A DNA stretch of 23,087 bases, taken from a virus. The position numbers and the translations under genes are program-made. The DNA lies in IMG/VR virus record IMGVR_UViG_3300038701_001312, positions 1 through 23,087 of that record; one strand, 5' to 3'. The notes beneath the pieces are model-generated. The model was not told where the DNA came from. It did no database searches and saw only the letters and a list, made by a program, of their open reading frames with translations. Of the stretch, positions 1 through 6,521 are shown in pieces; within the stretch, counting starts at the first letter, position 1, and each line of letters starts with the position of its first letter.

Positions 1-1
1 T

Positions 2-400
2 GAGCGTATCCAGTCCGAAATTGACGAACGCAACGCGGACAAGAAGGAACTCTATGCAGAAATGAAGGGTGTTGGCTTCGATACGAAAGTCTTCAAGGCT
101 GTGGTCAAGCGCATCAGGGCCGAGGACGACAATCTCCTGAAGGTTCAGGAGGAGGATCATCTTCTGGAACTCTACCTGAATGCGATCAGGGGGACTTCTG
201 GCACGTCAATTGCTACGCGCGCACCCGCACAAGAGCATGACCCGGAGACCGGAGAGATTGCCGAGCCTCCAAAGCCCGCAGCGGTGAAGACCTCCGTCAT
301 CAAGCCAGCAACCCAGAAGACAGAGGACATGCCGGACATACCGACAATCCTCCGGAGAGGTCATCCTGACTGCACTGTCGGGAGTAAGGATAATGGCTGA
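2..400 (+). CDS. GapR/DUF2312 (UPF0335) family DNA-binding protein, 5' end outside window
   Basis: The reading frame is open from base 2, so the gene begins upstream; the first in-window ATG (base 62) lies inside the conserved domain and is not the start. The visible residues begin ERIQSEIDERNADKKELYAE and continue through GVGFDTKVFKAVVKRIR and EEDHLLELYLNAI, which is the signature of the DUF2312/GapR family. Known members are small alpha-helical nucleoid-associated proteins of Alphaproteobacteria; Caulobacter GapR binds overtwisted AT-rich DNA and helps replication. Cellular members are about 80-90 residues; here about 70 further residues follow the domain, low in complexity and rich in Pro, Glu and Lys (with DPETGEI). 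That tail is unlike the compact host proteins. The stop overlaps the next start by 8 bases. The family call is firm; a phage role in replication or nucleoid remodelling is inference. Confidence 0.85.
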   Translation, partial: ERIQSEIDERNADKKELYAEMKGVGFDTKVFKAVVKRIRAEDDNLLKVQEEDHLLELYLNAIRGTSGTSIATRAPAQEHDPETGEIAEPPKPAAVKTSVIKPATQKTEDMPDIPTILRRGHPDCTVGSKDNG

Positions 401-1415
401 AAACTCAAATATCGAATGGACCGACCACACGTTCAACGGCTGGATCGGCTGCACCAAAATCAGCGCGGCCTGCGACAACTGTTATGCCGAGAACTGGGGC
501 AAGCGGTTTGGTGTCGAATGGGGCGCAGGCAAAGAGCGCCGACTGACCAGTGATGCCTACTGGCGAAAGCCGCTGGCATGGAACAGGAAGGCCGCAAAGG
601 AAGGCACTCGCCCGAAGGTCTTTGCGAACAGCCTGTCTGATGTGTTCGACGCGGAAGTGTCGGATGAGTGGCGCGACCGGTTGTTCGCACTGATCGCGCT
701 GACGCCAAACCTTGATTGGTTGGTTCTGACGAAGCGACCAAAGGTGGCACGGGATTACCTGACGGCGGAAGACAGAGACGAAGCGATCGGCTTTGCTGCT
801 CATGAAGCCTGCGAACAGCGGGGAGCAGATTATCATCGAGTATCAGCGTTGCTGCATAAGGGGCACTCTCCTGATGGCTCATGGCCGCTGCCAAACCTCT
901 GGCTCGGCACCACGGTTGAAAATCAGGCTATGGCGGAACTGAGAATTCCGCTGCTGCTGGATACTCCGTCAGCAAAGCGATTTCTGTCATGTGAGCCGCT
1001 GATTGGACCGATCAAACTAGATGCGGCATGGCCCCGCGCCAGAGCAATCGCCGGGGCTGGCATTGATCTCGTTATAGCCGGTGGCGAGAGCGGCAAAGGT
1101 TCACGCCCTTCACACCCTGACTGGTTTCGCGGCTTGCGCGACCAGTGCGATGCAGCGGGCGTGCCGTTCTTCTTCAAGCAATGGGGGGACTGGCTGCCCT
1201 GGGAGGAAGGCTCAGTACCAGAATGGATGTCACAGACTGGCCAGACGCAGGACAGCCATACGTTGTTTCCGGCTTTTATTGAAGATGACCCGAAGTGGGA
1301 CGATGGCTTGGCCTTCGTCATCGAAGGGGAGCCATTCGCAACCTTCCAACTCGTCGGCAAGAAAGCCGCGGGCCGTCTGCTGGATGGGCGGGAATGGTCG
1401 GAGATGCCGACATGA
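393..1415 (+). CDS. DUF5131 (phage Gp37/Gp68) family three-cysteine protein
   Basis: A 340-residue protein with the N-terminal pattern WTDHTFNGWIGC...CDNCYAE, giving cysteines 20, 27 and 30 (C-x6-C-x2-C). Together with the later FANSLSDVFD, LTKRP, LGTTVE, FLSCEPL, VIAGGESG and FFFKQWG blocks this identifies the PF07505 family (phage Gp37/Gp68). The cysteine cluster recalls radical-SAM iron-sulphur ligands but is spaced differently; the biochemical activity of the family is not established to my knowledge. In many genomes it sits beside a three-Cys-motif partner protein (TcmP); no such partner is seen in this window. The start ATG overlaps the end of the GapR-like gene, and the stop overlaps the next ATG, so it is co-transcribed. 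The length is normal and all conserved blocks are present, so it looks intact. Confidence 0.88.
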   Translation: MAENSNIEWTDHTFNGWIGCTKISAACDNCYAENWGKRFGVEWGAGKERRLTSDAYWRKPLAWNRKAAKEGTRPKVFANSLSDVFDAEVSDEWRDRLFALIALTPNLDWLVLTKRPKVARDYLTAEDRDEAIGFAAHEACEQRGADYHRVSALLHKGHSPDGSWPLPNLWLGTTVENQAMAELRIPLLLDTPSAKRFLSCEPLIGPIKLDAAWPRARAIAGAGIDLVIAGGESGKGSRPSHPDWFRGLRDQCDAAGVPFFFKQWGDWLPWEEGSVPEWMSQTGQTQDSHTLFPAFIEDDPKWDDGLAFVIEGEPFATFQLVGKKAAGRLLDGREWSEMPT

Positions 1416-1594
1416 GTACCAACCGTCTCACATCAGAAGAGCGCGAAGCCCTTCGCTGCGTCCGGCAATGGTTCAACCACCAGACCCCTGAAAATCTGAA
1501 CCATCTTCGGAAGGCCGCGAAATCCTATGGCCGCGCTGAAAACAAGCCCTTCCTCATTGATGACAGGGCTTCACTACGGAGGGCTGCGGAATGA
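1412..1594 (+). CDS. Small hypothetical protein, 60 aa
   Basis: The frame is open further upstream, but the start chosen is the ATG at 1412, which overlaps the stop of the preceding gene as ATGA and has GGAG about 10 bases before it. The product begins MSTNRLTSEEREALRCVRQW and is small, charged and predicted to be helical (repeated Arg/Glu/Ala). No family is recognised. It ends with RRAAE and its stop overlaps the next ATG by four bases, so it lies tightly between the DUF5131 gene and the DnaA-domain gene. Its reality rests on gene packing rather than on homology. Confidence 0.55.
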   Translation: MSTNRLTSEEREALRCVRQWFNHQTPENLNHLRKAAKSYGRAENKPFLIDDRASLRRAAE

Positions 1595-2043
1595 ACATCG
1601 AGAAAGTCAGGATACTGGAAATTGCTCACGCCAGACACCCGGATGATGATGACGCTTTCCGCAGGTGTGCTGAGTGGATGGCCGGGTTCTCCGGTGTTCA
1701 CGTTTCCTTTAAGCCGACGGTAGATCACATCGTTCAGGCAACAGCCAAGCGGTTCGATATGGAGCCTGACGTTCTGTACGGAGATGCCAGAGCGCAGCGG
1801 ATTGTCATTCCCCGGCATCTGGTCTGCCACGTCGCACATGAATGCTTCGGGCATGGACTTGCTCATATCGGGCGGGAACTCGGAGGCCGGGACCACACCA
1901 CCATACTGCACGCCCTGCGGACTGTTCAGGTGCATGCAGAGAGAGACAGAACCTACCCGGACCACATTCAGCATATAGCTGACCGGGCGATGGAGATTTC
2001 TGTTGCAGAAGCAAATGCACGGTTCGGGGAGCGGGCGGCTTGA
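1591..2043 (+). CDS. Stand-alone DnaA domain IV-like DNA-binding protein
   Basis: A 150-residue protein whose central and C-terminal part carries the DnaA box-binding domain: DHIVQATAKRF, then RIVIPRHLVCHVAHE, then GRDHTTILHALRTV near residues 110-123. GRDHTT with the following His is the diagnostic DnaA signature that contacts the DnaA box; the upstream PRH segment matches the PRQ of E. coli DnaA, with His replacing Gln. There is no AAA+ ATPase domain (no Walker motif), so it cannot itself melt an origin as DnaA does. Plausible roles are binding DnaA boxes on phage or host DNA, or competing with host DnaA. A Shine-Dalgarno-like GGAGGG lies 9-14 bases upstream of the ATG. It is flanked by a methyltransferase and, downstream, the phage replication genes, consistent with a replication or takeover role (inference). 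Confidence 0.85.
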   Translation: MNIEKVRILEIAHARHPDDDDAFRRCAEWMAGFSGVHVSFKPTVDHIVQATAKRFDMEPDVLYGDARAQRIVIPRHLVCHVAHECFGHGLAHIGRELGGRDHTTILHALRTVQVHAERDRTYPDHIQHIADRAMEISVAEANARFGERAA

Positions 2044-3077
2044 GCATTCGCATAATCAACAGCGATGTCCTCGCGGGTCTCGCAAGTCTTCCTGACAATA
2101 GCGTCGATTGCTGCGTCACCAGTCCGCCTTATTGGGGGCTGCGGGACTACGGCGTTGAAGGGCAGTTAGGTCTGGAGCCGACGCTCGTTGAACATATCGA
2201 AGCGATGGCTCGCGTGTTTGAGGAAGTGCGCCGGGTGCTGAAACCCGAAGGCACATGCTGGATGAATTACGGGGATTGCTATGCGACAACCCCGAACGGG
2301 CGTTCCGCTGCCGCAACAAAGGCTGCGGGCAATGATGACCGGACATTCCGTGACAAACCGTTTTCCACGATTGGCGGCGCATTAAAGGCGAAAGACCTTT
2401 GCATGATTCCAAACCGAATGGCTATCGCCTTGCAGGAAGCGGGCTGGTGGGTCCGGTCTGAAATTATCTGGCACAAACCAAACCCGATGCCGGAAAGCAT
2501 CACAGACCGGCCCGCAACGGCGCATGAGAAGGTATTCCTGCTGACTAAATCGGCGCGGTATTTCTATGACGCGGAGGCAGTGAGAGAGCCAGCGTCTGAA
2601 TCTTCTGTTGCCCGATGGTCGCAGAATATTGATAGCCAAGTTGGTTCAGATAGGGCGAACGGCGGCGCAAAAACAAATGGCAAAATGAAAGCCGTAGGCG
2701 GCCCCAAGAAAGACAAACAGCGTGGTCACTCTCGTCGCCATGCTGGGCTTAATGACCGGTGGGATAAAATGACCAAGGCGGAGCAGATGGCAAACGTCCG
2801 CAATCTTCGCAATGTCTGGACGATATCAACCGCGGCTTTCTCTGACGCTCACTTTGCCACATTTCCGCCCGCTCTGGTGGAAAACTGCATCAAGGCTGGA
2901 TGCCCGAAAGGCGGTCTTGTGCTGGATCCGTTCGGCGGTTCCGGAACAACGGGCATGGTGGCTGACAGGCTCGGTCGAGACGGAATTCTCATTGAACTCA
3001 ACCCTGAATATGCGGAAATGGCGCGTCGGCGGATATCGGCTGATGCTGGCATGTTCGCGGAGGTCGCAGCCGAATGA
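2040..3077 (+). CDS. Site-specific DNA methyltransferase, beta class (N4-cytosine or N6-adenine)
   Basis: A 345-residue protein with catalytic motif IV as TSPPYWGLRDYG at residues 27-38 and SAM-binding motif I as DPFGGSGTTG near residue 296, followed by IELNPEYAEMARRRI. The catalytic motif preceding the SAM motif is the beta-class order, with a target-recognition region between. SPPY is commonest in N4-cytosine enzymes, but base specificity cannot be read with certainty. The start is a TTG overlapping the preceding stop (TTGA) with GGGGAG about 10 bases upstream; no ATG occurs before motif IV, so the TTG is well supported. No restriction endonuclease is seen nearby, so this is an orphan phage methyltransferase, probably protecting phage DNA or affecting regulation (inference). 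Confidence 0.9.
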   Translation: MSIRIINSDVLAGLASLPDNSVDCCVTSPPYWGLRDYGVEGQLGLEPTLVEHIEAMARVFEEVRRVLKPEGTCWMNYGDCYATTPNGRSAAATKAAGNDDRTFRDKPFSTIGGALKAKDLCMIPNRMAIALQEAGWWVRSEIIWHKPNPMPESITDRPATAHEKVFLLTKSARYFYDAEAVREPASESSVARWSQNIDSQVGSDRANGGAKTNGKMKAVGGPKKDKQRGHSRRHAGLNDRWDKMTKAEQMANVRNLRNVWTISTAAFSDAHFATFPPALVENCIKAGCPKGGLVLDPFGGSGTTGMVADRLGRDGILIELNPEYAEMARRRISADAGMFAEVAAE

Positions 3078-4477
3078 CCGACACCATCGTCCTCCCCTCG
3101 GCGTTTGAAGCAGAGAACGCCGTTATCGGGACCATTCTCTCCGGCGTCAGAAACGCCTACGAACTTGCAGCCGAAACCCTGACCCCCGAGCATTTCGCGG
3201 ACCCGGCCAACGGTCGCATCTTCGAGATAGCTGGTTCACTCTATGACCAGTCCCGGGATGTAAACGCGGTTTCAATCCGCCCGATGCTGGAAACAGACCC
3301 GGTATTCAAAGACCTGGACCCGGGCAGGATTGTTGCCGGTCAGGTCGCGTCCATGGTTTCGACCCGGCAAATTCCTGATTACGCCGGAATGATCTTCGAC
3401 GCATGGCTGCGCCGGGAAATGATGTCAGCCGCAGACGAACTGAAATCTGATTCCGCGATCACCAGCCCTGAACGAGGGGGCCGGGATATTCTGGCGGAGC
3501 ACGAACAGCGCCTGACCAAGATCGCCGACAGCCGCCGCCGGGATACGCAGTATTCCATTACCCAGACCTCGCAAACCGCCCTTGCGAACATTCGCCGGAA
3601 CATGGCCGAGAAGGGCGTTGTTATCGGGGTAAGAACAGGACTTCACGCTCTCGACAAGCGCCTCGGTGGCATGCGGGCGGGGCAGTTGATCATTCTGGCT
3701 GCGCGTCCGGGCATGGGCAAGACAGCCCTTGCCGGATCCATTGCGTTAAACGCCGGTATGGATAACGCCGTCGGGTTTCTCTCGCTGGAAATGGAAGCCG
3801 AAGAACTCACAGAACGGAAACTCGCCACCATCGCCGGTATCGACAGCAAGAAGATCGGAGAGGGCAATCTGACCGATGCTGAACTTGAGCAACTGGAGCG
3901 CGCTGCCGAAACCCTCGATGCCCGAAGGATATTCTATGACGATGAAGGCGGTCTGACGCTCTCACAGATACGCTCCAAGGCCCGGAAGATGAAGCGCCGG
4001 CAGAATATCGACCTGCTGATCATCGACTACCTGCAACTTATCAGAGGGTCAGGAAGACGGGACGCAAACCGGGTTCAGGACGTGACAGAGATCACCGTCG
4101 GTCTGAAGGCGCTCGCAAAGGAACTGAAAATTCCGGTACTGGCGCTCTCGCAGCTCTCCCGTCAGGTCGAAGGAAGGGACGACAAAAGACCACTTCTGTC
4201 TGACCTGCGGGAATCGGGATCAATCGAGCAGGACGCCGACGTGGTGATCTTCATCTACCGCGAGGAATATTACCTGCAGAACGAAGAGCCGGTCCAGAAG
4301 GCCAATGAGACACAAGAGAAATTCACCGGCCGCACCGCCGACTGGCGCGAGTGCATGTCCGAAGTCACCGGCAAGGCTGATCTGATCATCGCCAAGCAAC
4401 GCCGGGGAACGACAGGTTCTGTAAAGACCGGCTTCGACGGCCCCACCACACGCTTTTATGACCTGGGAGGCTTATGA
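3074..4477 (+). CDS. dnaB: Replicative DNA helicase, DnaB family
   Basis: A 467-residue protein of normal DnaB length. The N-terminal domain (about residues 5-115, PSAFEAENAVIGTIL start) is the DnaB primase/loader-contact domain. The RecA-like domain has Walker A ARPGMGKT at 210-217, Walker B LLIIDYLQL at 314-322, the LSQLSRQVEGR segment at 358-368, and the KQRRGTTG arginine-finger region at 441-448. It would unwind the phage replication fork as a hexamer. The ATG overlaps the methyltransferase stop by 4 bases and its own stop overlaps the winged-helix gene, so it belongs to one transcription unit with the putative initiator downstream. Residues about 399-433, before the last strand, are longer than I expect for bacterial DnaB, perhaps a phage-specific loop. 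Very sure of the family. Confidence 0.95.
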   Translation: MTDTIVLPSAFEAENAVIGTILSGVRNAYELAAETLTPEHFADPANGRIFEIAGSLYDQSRDVNAVSIRPMLETDPVFKDLDPGRIVAGQVASMVSTRQIPDYAGMIFDAWLRREMMSAADELKSDSAITSPERGGRDILAEHEQRLTKIADSRRRDTQYSITQTSQTALANIRRNMAEKGVVIGVRTGLHALDKRLGGMRAGQLIILAARPGMGKTALAGSIALNAGMDNAVGFLSLEMEAEELTERKLATIAGIDSKKIGEGNLTDAELEQLERAAETLDARRIFYDDEGGLTLSQIRSKARKMKRRQNIDLLIIDYLQLIRGSGRRDANRVQDVTEITVGLKALAKELKIPVLALSQLSRQVEGRDDKRPLLSDLRESGSIEQDADVVIFIYREEYYLQNEEPVQKANETQEKFTGRTADWRECMSEVTGKADLIIAKQRRGTTGSVKTGFDGPTTRFYDLGGL

Positions 4478-4794
4478 TGGAGTGCCCCTGCTGCAAAAGA
4501 GAGGGATGGAAACCCGCTTTCGACACGGTCTACGGGGATACCCTCTTTGTCGGCGGTGATGAAATCCACCTGACGAAGACTGAACTCGATATCTTCGCCA
4601 TGCTCCGCGCCAATATTGGTCAGGTCGTTCCGAAAGATCGTCTCCGGGTGTTCTGGGCGGTTTCCCGAGTATCAGAAGAGCATATCGACAGAAATATACC
4701 GGTTCAGATTTCGCACCTGAGAAAGAAGATCAGGGGGCATTTCACAATCACAGGCTTGCAGGGTCACGGCTACCGAATGGATGCCCTAAAATGA
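4474..4794 (+). CDS. OmpR/PhoB-type winged-helix protein with N-terminal CPCC motif
   Basis: A 106-residue protein. From about residue 22 it carries the effector domain of OmpR/PhoB regulators (Trans_reg_C): LTKTELDIFAMLRANIGQVV, then VQISHLRKKIRGHFTI as recognition helix and GLQGHGYRM as the closing wing. There is no receiver domain, so it is not a classical response regulator. It starts MMECPCCKREGW, a CPxC pair that may bind metal or form half of a zinc knuckle. GGGAGG precedes two adjacent ATGs (4474 and 4477); the second has the better spacing. It sits between the helicase and the initiator-like gene and overlaps both by 4 bases, so binding to the phage origin or an operator is the simplest idea (inference). 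Confidence 0.8.
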   Translation: MMECPCCKREGWKPAFDTVYGDTLFVGGDEIHLTKTELDIFAMLRANIGQVVPKDRLRVFWAVSRVSEEHIDRNIPVQISHLRKKIRGHFTITGLQGHGYRMDALK

Positions 4795-5756
4795 GCAGGT
4801 CGAACCCCTGGATGAAGTTTTACCCCGCCGACTGGCGGTCAGATCAGGCGCTGCGGATATGCAGTGTCGGAGCGCGAGGCGTGTGGATAGACATGCTTTG
4901 CATCATGCATGAAGCCGACCAGTATGGCTTCCTGAAGGTCAACGGACTACCCGTGACTGATGCACAATTAGCGATGCTTCTGGGCGTGGCCGAAACCGAG
5001 GTCTCCGGATATCTGGAGGAATTGGAGAAGGCGGGCGTTTTCAGCCGTAATCGCAACGGTGACATCTACTCACGGCGCATGACCCGTGACAGCAAACGGA
5101 AGAAAGACGGTGAAAAGGCTTCAAAAACCGGGCAGATAAACGGAAGCAGAAGGAACAGGCAACACACTGAAAATAAAGACAAAAAATCACCACCCCCCGG
5201 GGTGGTCGATAAACCACCCACACACCCAGAAGCCAGAGACCAGAAGCCAGAAAGAAATAACATTGTAGCTGGTGCTTTAATCTCTGAGTCAGAGAGCGTC
5301 AGGGAAGATGCGGCGGCAGCTTTCCGGATGTGGAACGATCTGGCGAAGTCGGTCGACCACGTCCCGCCCTGTGAAGCCGTCACCGAAATCCGGCAACGCA
5401 AACTGCATCAGGTTCTCTCGCATATCGGTGGACTTGAGGGCTGGACCCGACTGCTCGAAAAACTCGGGGAGTCCGAATATTTCCGGGCGAGGCTGGTCAC
5501 AGGCTTCAAGCCGGGCATCGACTGGGTTCTGTCGGATGCAAACTATCCGAAGATCCTCGAAGGCAATTACGACCAGAGTTTCGAGAACAGGCCAAAAACC
5601 CCGGAAATTGTGGTTCGGCGGGAGGCAAGCCAGTGGATCGAGCGGATGAACGGATTCCGGGAAACCGGCTTCTGGACATCAAACTGGGGACCGAGGCCCG
5701 GCGAAGAGGGCTGCGAAGTCCCGAGCGAATTTCTCTCAACGGAGGCTGCGGAATGA
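4791..5756 (+). CDS. Putative phage replication initiator (winged-helix N-terminal domain)
   Basis: A 321-residue protein. Residues 1-100 (NPWMKFYPADWRSDQALR, then GARGVWIDMLCIMHEA, QLAMLLGV, YLEELEKAGVF, YSRRMTRD) form the winged-helix region typical of phage replication proteins such as DUF1376/replisome-organiser N-terminal domains. Residues about 105-165 are a charged, Pro- and Lys-rich linker, and 170-250 (AFRMWNDLA, GFKPGIDWVLSDANYPKILEGNYD) form a second domain common at the C-termini of such proteins and likely to contact the helicase or loader. It follows the DnaB-family helicase and the winged-helix gene with 4-base overlaps. The DNA encoding the linker holds repeats and an AT-rich stretch, as at the lambda origin in gene O. 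The family level is fair; the precise role is inferred. Confidence 0.7.
   Translation: MSRSNPWMKFYPADWRSDQALRICSVGARGVWIDMLCIMHEADQYGFLKVNGLPVTDAQLAMLLGVAETEVSGYLEELEKAGVFSRNRNGDIYSRRMTRDSKRKKDGEKASKTGQINGSRRNRQHTENKDKKSPPPGVVDKPPTHPEARDQKPERNNIVAGALISESESVREDAAAAFRMWNDLAKSVDHVPPCEAVTEIRQRKLHQVLSHIGGLEGWTRLLEKLGESEYFRARLVTGFKPGIDWVLSDANYPKILEGNYDQSFENRPKTPEIVVRREASQWIERMNGFRETGFWTSNWGPRPGEEGCEVPSEFLSTEAAE
5189..5219. repeat. Inverted repeat with three CCACCC-type arms
   Basis: ACCACCCC (5189-5196) and GGGGTGGT (5199-5206) are exact reverse complements separated by two bases; ACCACCC at 5213-5219 is also complementary to the middle arm with a 6-base loop. The middle arm can therefore pair with either neighbour. 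The sequence is coding (linker of the initiator-like protein), so this may be a protein-binding site or a switchable mRNA hairpin. Confidence 0.75.
5226..5253. repeat. Two tandem 14-base direct repeats
   Basis: Units at 5226-5239 and 5240-5253 are identical except for the next-to-last base (ccagaagccagaga and ccagaagccagaaa). The unit length is not a multiple of three, so a change in copy number would break the reading frame of the initiator-like gene. Iteron-like; followed by an AT-rich stretch. Confidence 0.75.
5281..5295. repeat. Perfect 15-base palindrome (7+1+7)
   Basis: tctctga, one central g, tcagaga: the two arms are exact reverse complements. It lies just downstream of the AT-rich stretch of the candidate origin and could be a dimeric protein-binding site. 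Confidence 0.7.
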
Positions 5757-6304
5757 AACCATCCCGAGAGCAGATCATCTTCGAGACAGCCCGCCTCAAG
5801 CGCGAGAGGGAGGAGCGGATATACCGCCACGGGGAAAACCCGAACCGTATCAAGCCGACACAGGAAACGCTCAGGAAGCGGAAAAAAGACGTGATCGTCG
5901 AAATGCAGGACCGCAAGCACCTGGATAAAGATCACGTTGATGCCGCTCTGGAAATCCGCGAGATATTCGAGAAACTGTCCGCCGGCATGTTCGCGTCTGC
6001 TTCGTATGATTTCTCCGGAACCGGTTCAGGGCGAGGCGTTGCAAGACAGCCCATTGATCGCCTGACCGACAGGCAGGGGCTGATTTATCAGCGATGCTAT
6101 ACCCCGTGGATGAACAGCGTTTCGAAGCGTTACGCCAGACCCGGCCTCCGCCTGAGCGAAATTGTCATGACCGTGATCATCGATAACTACGGATGTCAGC
6201 AGATAGCCGACGCCAACGGTATGGCACTGAAAACCGTCAGAGGACTGATCGCCGATGCTCTGGATGAATACGTTCATCTGATGCGAAACAGCAGGAGGGG
6301 GTGA
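5753..6304 (+). CDS. Hypothetical phage protein with probable C-terminal helix-turn-helix
   Basis: Start chosen at ATG 5753, overlapping the previous stop as ATGA with GGAGG about 8 bases upstream (5741-5745); the open frame extends further upstream but without a site. The product is 183 residues: a very basic N-terminal half (KREREERIYRHGEN, LRKRKKD), then a globular part ending LSEIVMTVIIDNYGCQQIAD and GMALKTVRGLIADALDEY, which has the spacing of a sigma-like or RinA-like helix-turn-helix (QQIADANGMALKTVRGLI). It sits at the end of the replication block, the usual place for a late-gene activator or antiterminator, and terminator-like hairpins precede the late genes at 7160-7303. That role is inference; no family was recognised with certainty. 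Confidence 0.6.
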   Translation: MKPSREQIIFETARLKREREERIYRHGENPNRIKPTQETLRKRKKDVIVEMQDRKHLDKDHVDAALEIREIFEKLSAGMFASASYDFSGTGSGRGVARQPIDRLTDRQGLIYQRCYTPWMNSVSKRYARPGLRLSEIVMTVIIDNYGCQQIADANGMALKTVRGLIADALDEYVHLMRNSRRG

Positions 6305-6307
6305 GAA

Positions 6308-6475
6308 GTGTTTCTCAAACACATCCCAGGCGATCCCCTGCCGTGGCAATGGCACAGCGAGACGCAGTGGCGGGATCCTGTGATGGGAATTCCAGTGAGT
6401 TACTACTCCAGCTTTCCGACAGAGGAATCAGCCATCGAATACGGAAAACGGAACGGGTGGATCAATGACGACTGA
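6308..6475 (+). CDS. Small protein resembling NDUFS4/ETC complex I subunit (PF04800-like)
   Basis: A 55-codon gene with a GTG start preceded by GGAGGGGG (6294-6301) at good spacing, the strongest ribosome site in this stretch. The product runs MFLKHIPGDPLPWQWHSETQ, then DPVMGIPVSYYSSFPT and EESAIEYGKRNGWIND. The order DP-x-MG, FPTEE-x-AIEY, RNGW matches the end of the NDUFS4 (mitochondrial complex I 18 kDa) fold, in which DPLMGW is followed by F-T-E-AIAYAERNG. PF04800-type proteins are about 100 residues, so this would be a truncated or minimal version. A phage would not run complex I; the fold may have been reused. It ends overlapping the ATG at 6465. Real gene likely; family assignment tentative. 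Confidence 0.6.
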   Translation: MFLKHIPGDPLPWQWHSETQWRDPVMGIPVSYYSSFPTEESAIEYGKRNGWINDD

Positions 6476-6521
6476 GACAATCGAAATGGCGCAACTGCAG
6501 GCAAAGAACTGGATGATCTGA
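6465..6521 (+). CDS. Mini-ORF (18 aa), possible broken N-terminus of the next gene
   Basis: ATG at 6465, overlapping the previous stop, encodes MTTETIEMAQLQAKNWMI and ends at a TGA sharing its last base with the ATG at 6521. If one base were gained (or the ribosome slipped by -1) near 6503-6507, the frame would run into ELDDLMDDILKDW of the next gene, making a continuous helical protein of about 97 residues. Alternatively it is a short translationally coupling leader. Evidence is limited to the open frame and the smooth join. Confidence 0.3.
   Translation: MTTETIEMAQLQAKNWMI

Larger units (their letters stand above)
5189..5295 (+). other. Candidate replication origin inside the initiator-like gene
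   Basis: Within the codons for the protein linker lie, in order: an 8+2+8 inverted repeat (5189-5206, arms ACCACCCC and GGGGTGGT), a third CCACCC-type arm (5213-5219) pairing with the same centre, two tandem 14-base repeats (5226-5239 and 5240-5253, ccagaagccaga core), an AT-rich stretch at about 5250-5280, and a perfect 7+1+7 palindrome (5281-5295). All of this is seen directly. Known lambdoid phages place their iteron origin in the linker region of the initiator gene, so an origin is the best explanation, but no binding site consensus is known here. Confidence 0.4.

Noticed and set aside
4882-4890. DnaA box-like TGTGGATAG in the initiator gene
   Set aside because: A single site with one mismatch in a GC-rich coding region is expected by chance; no cluster was found.
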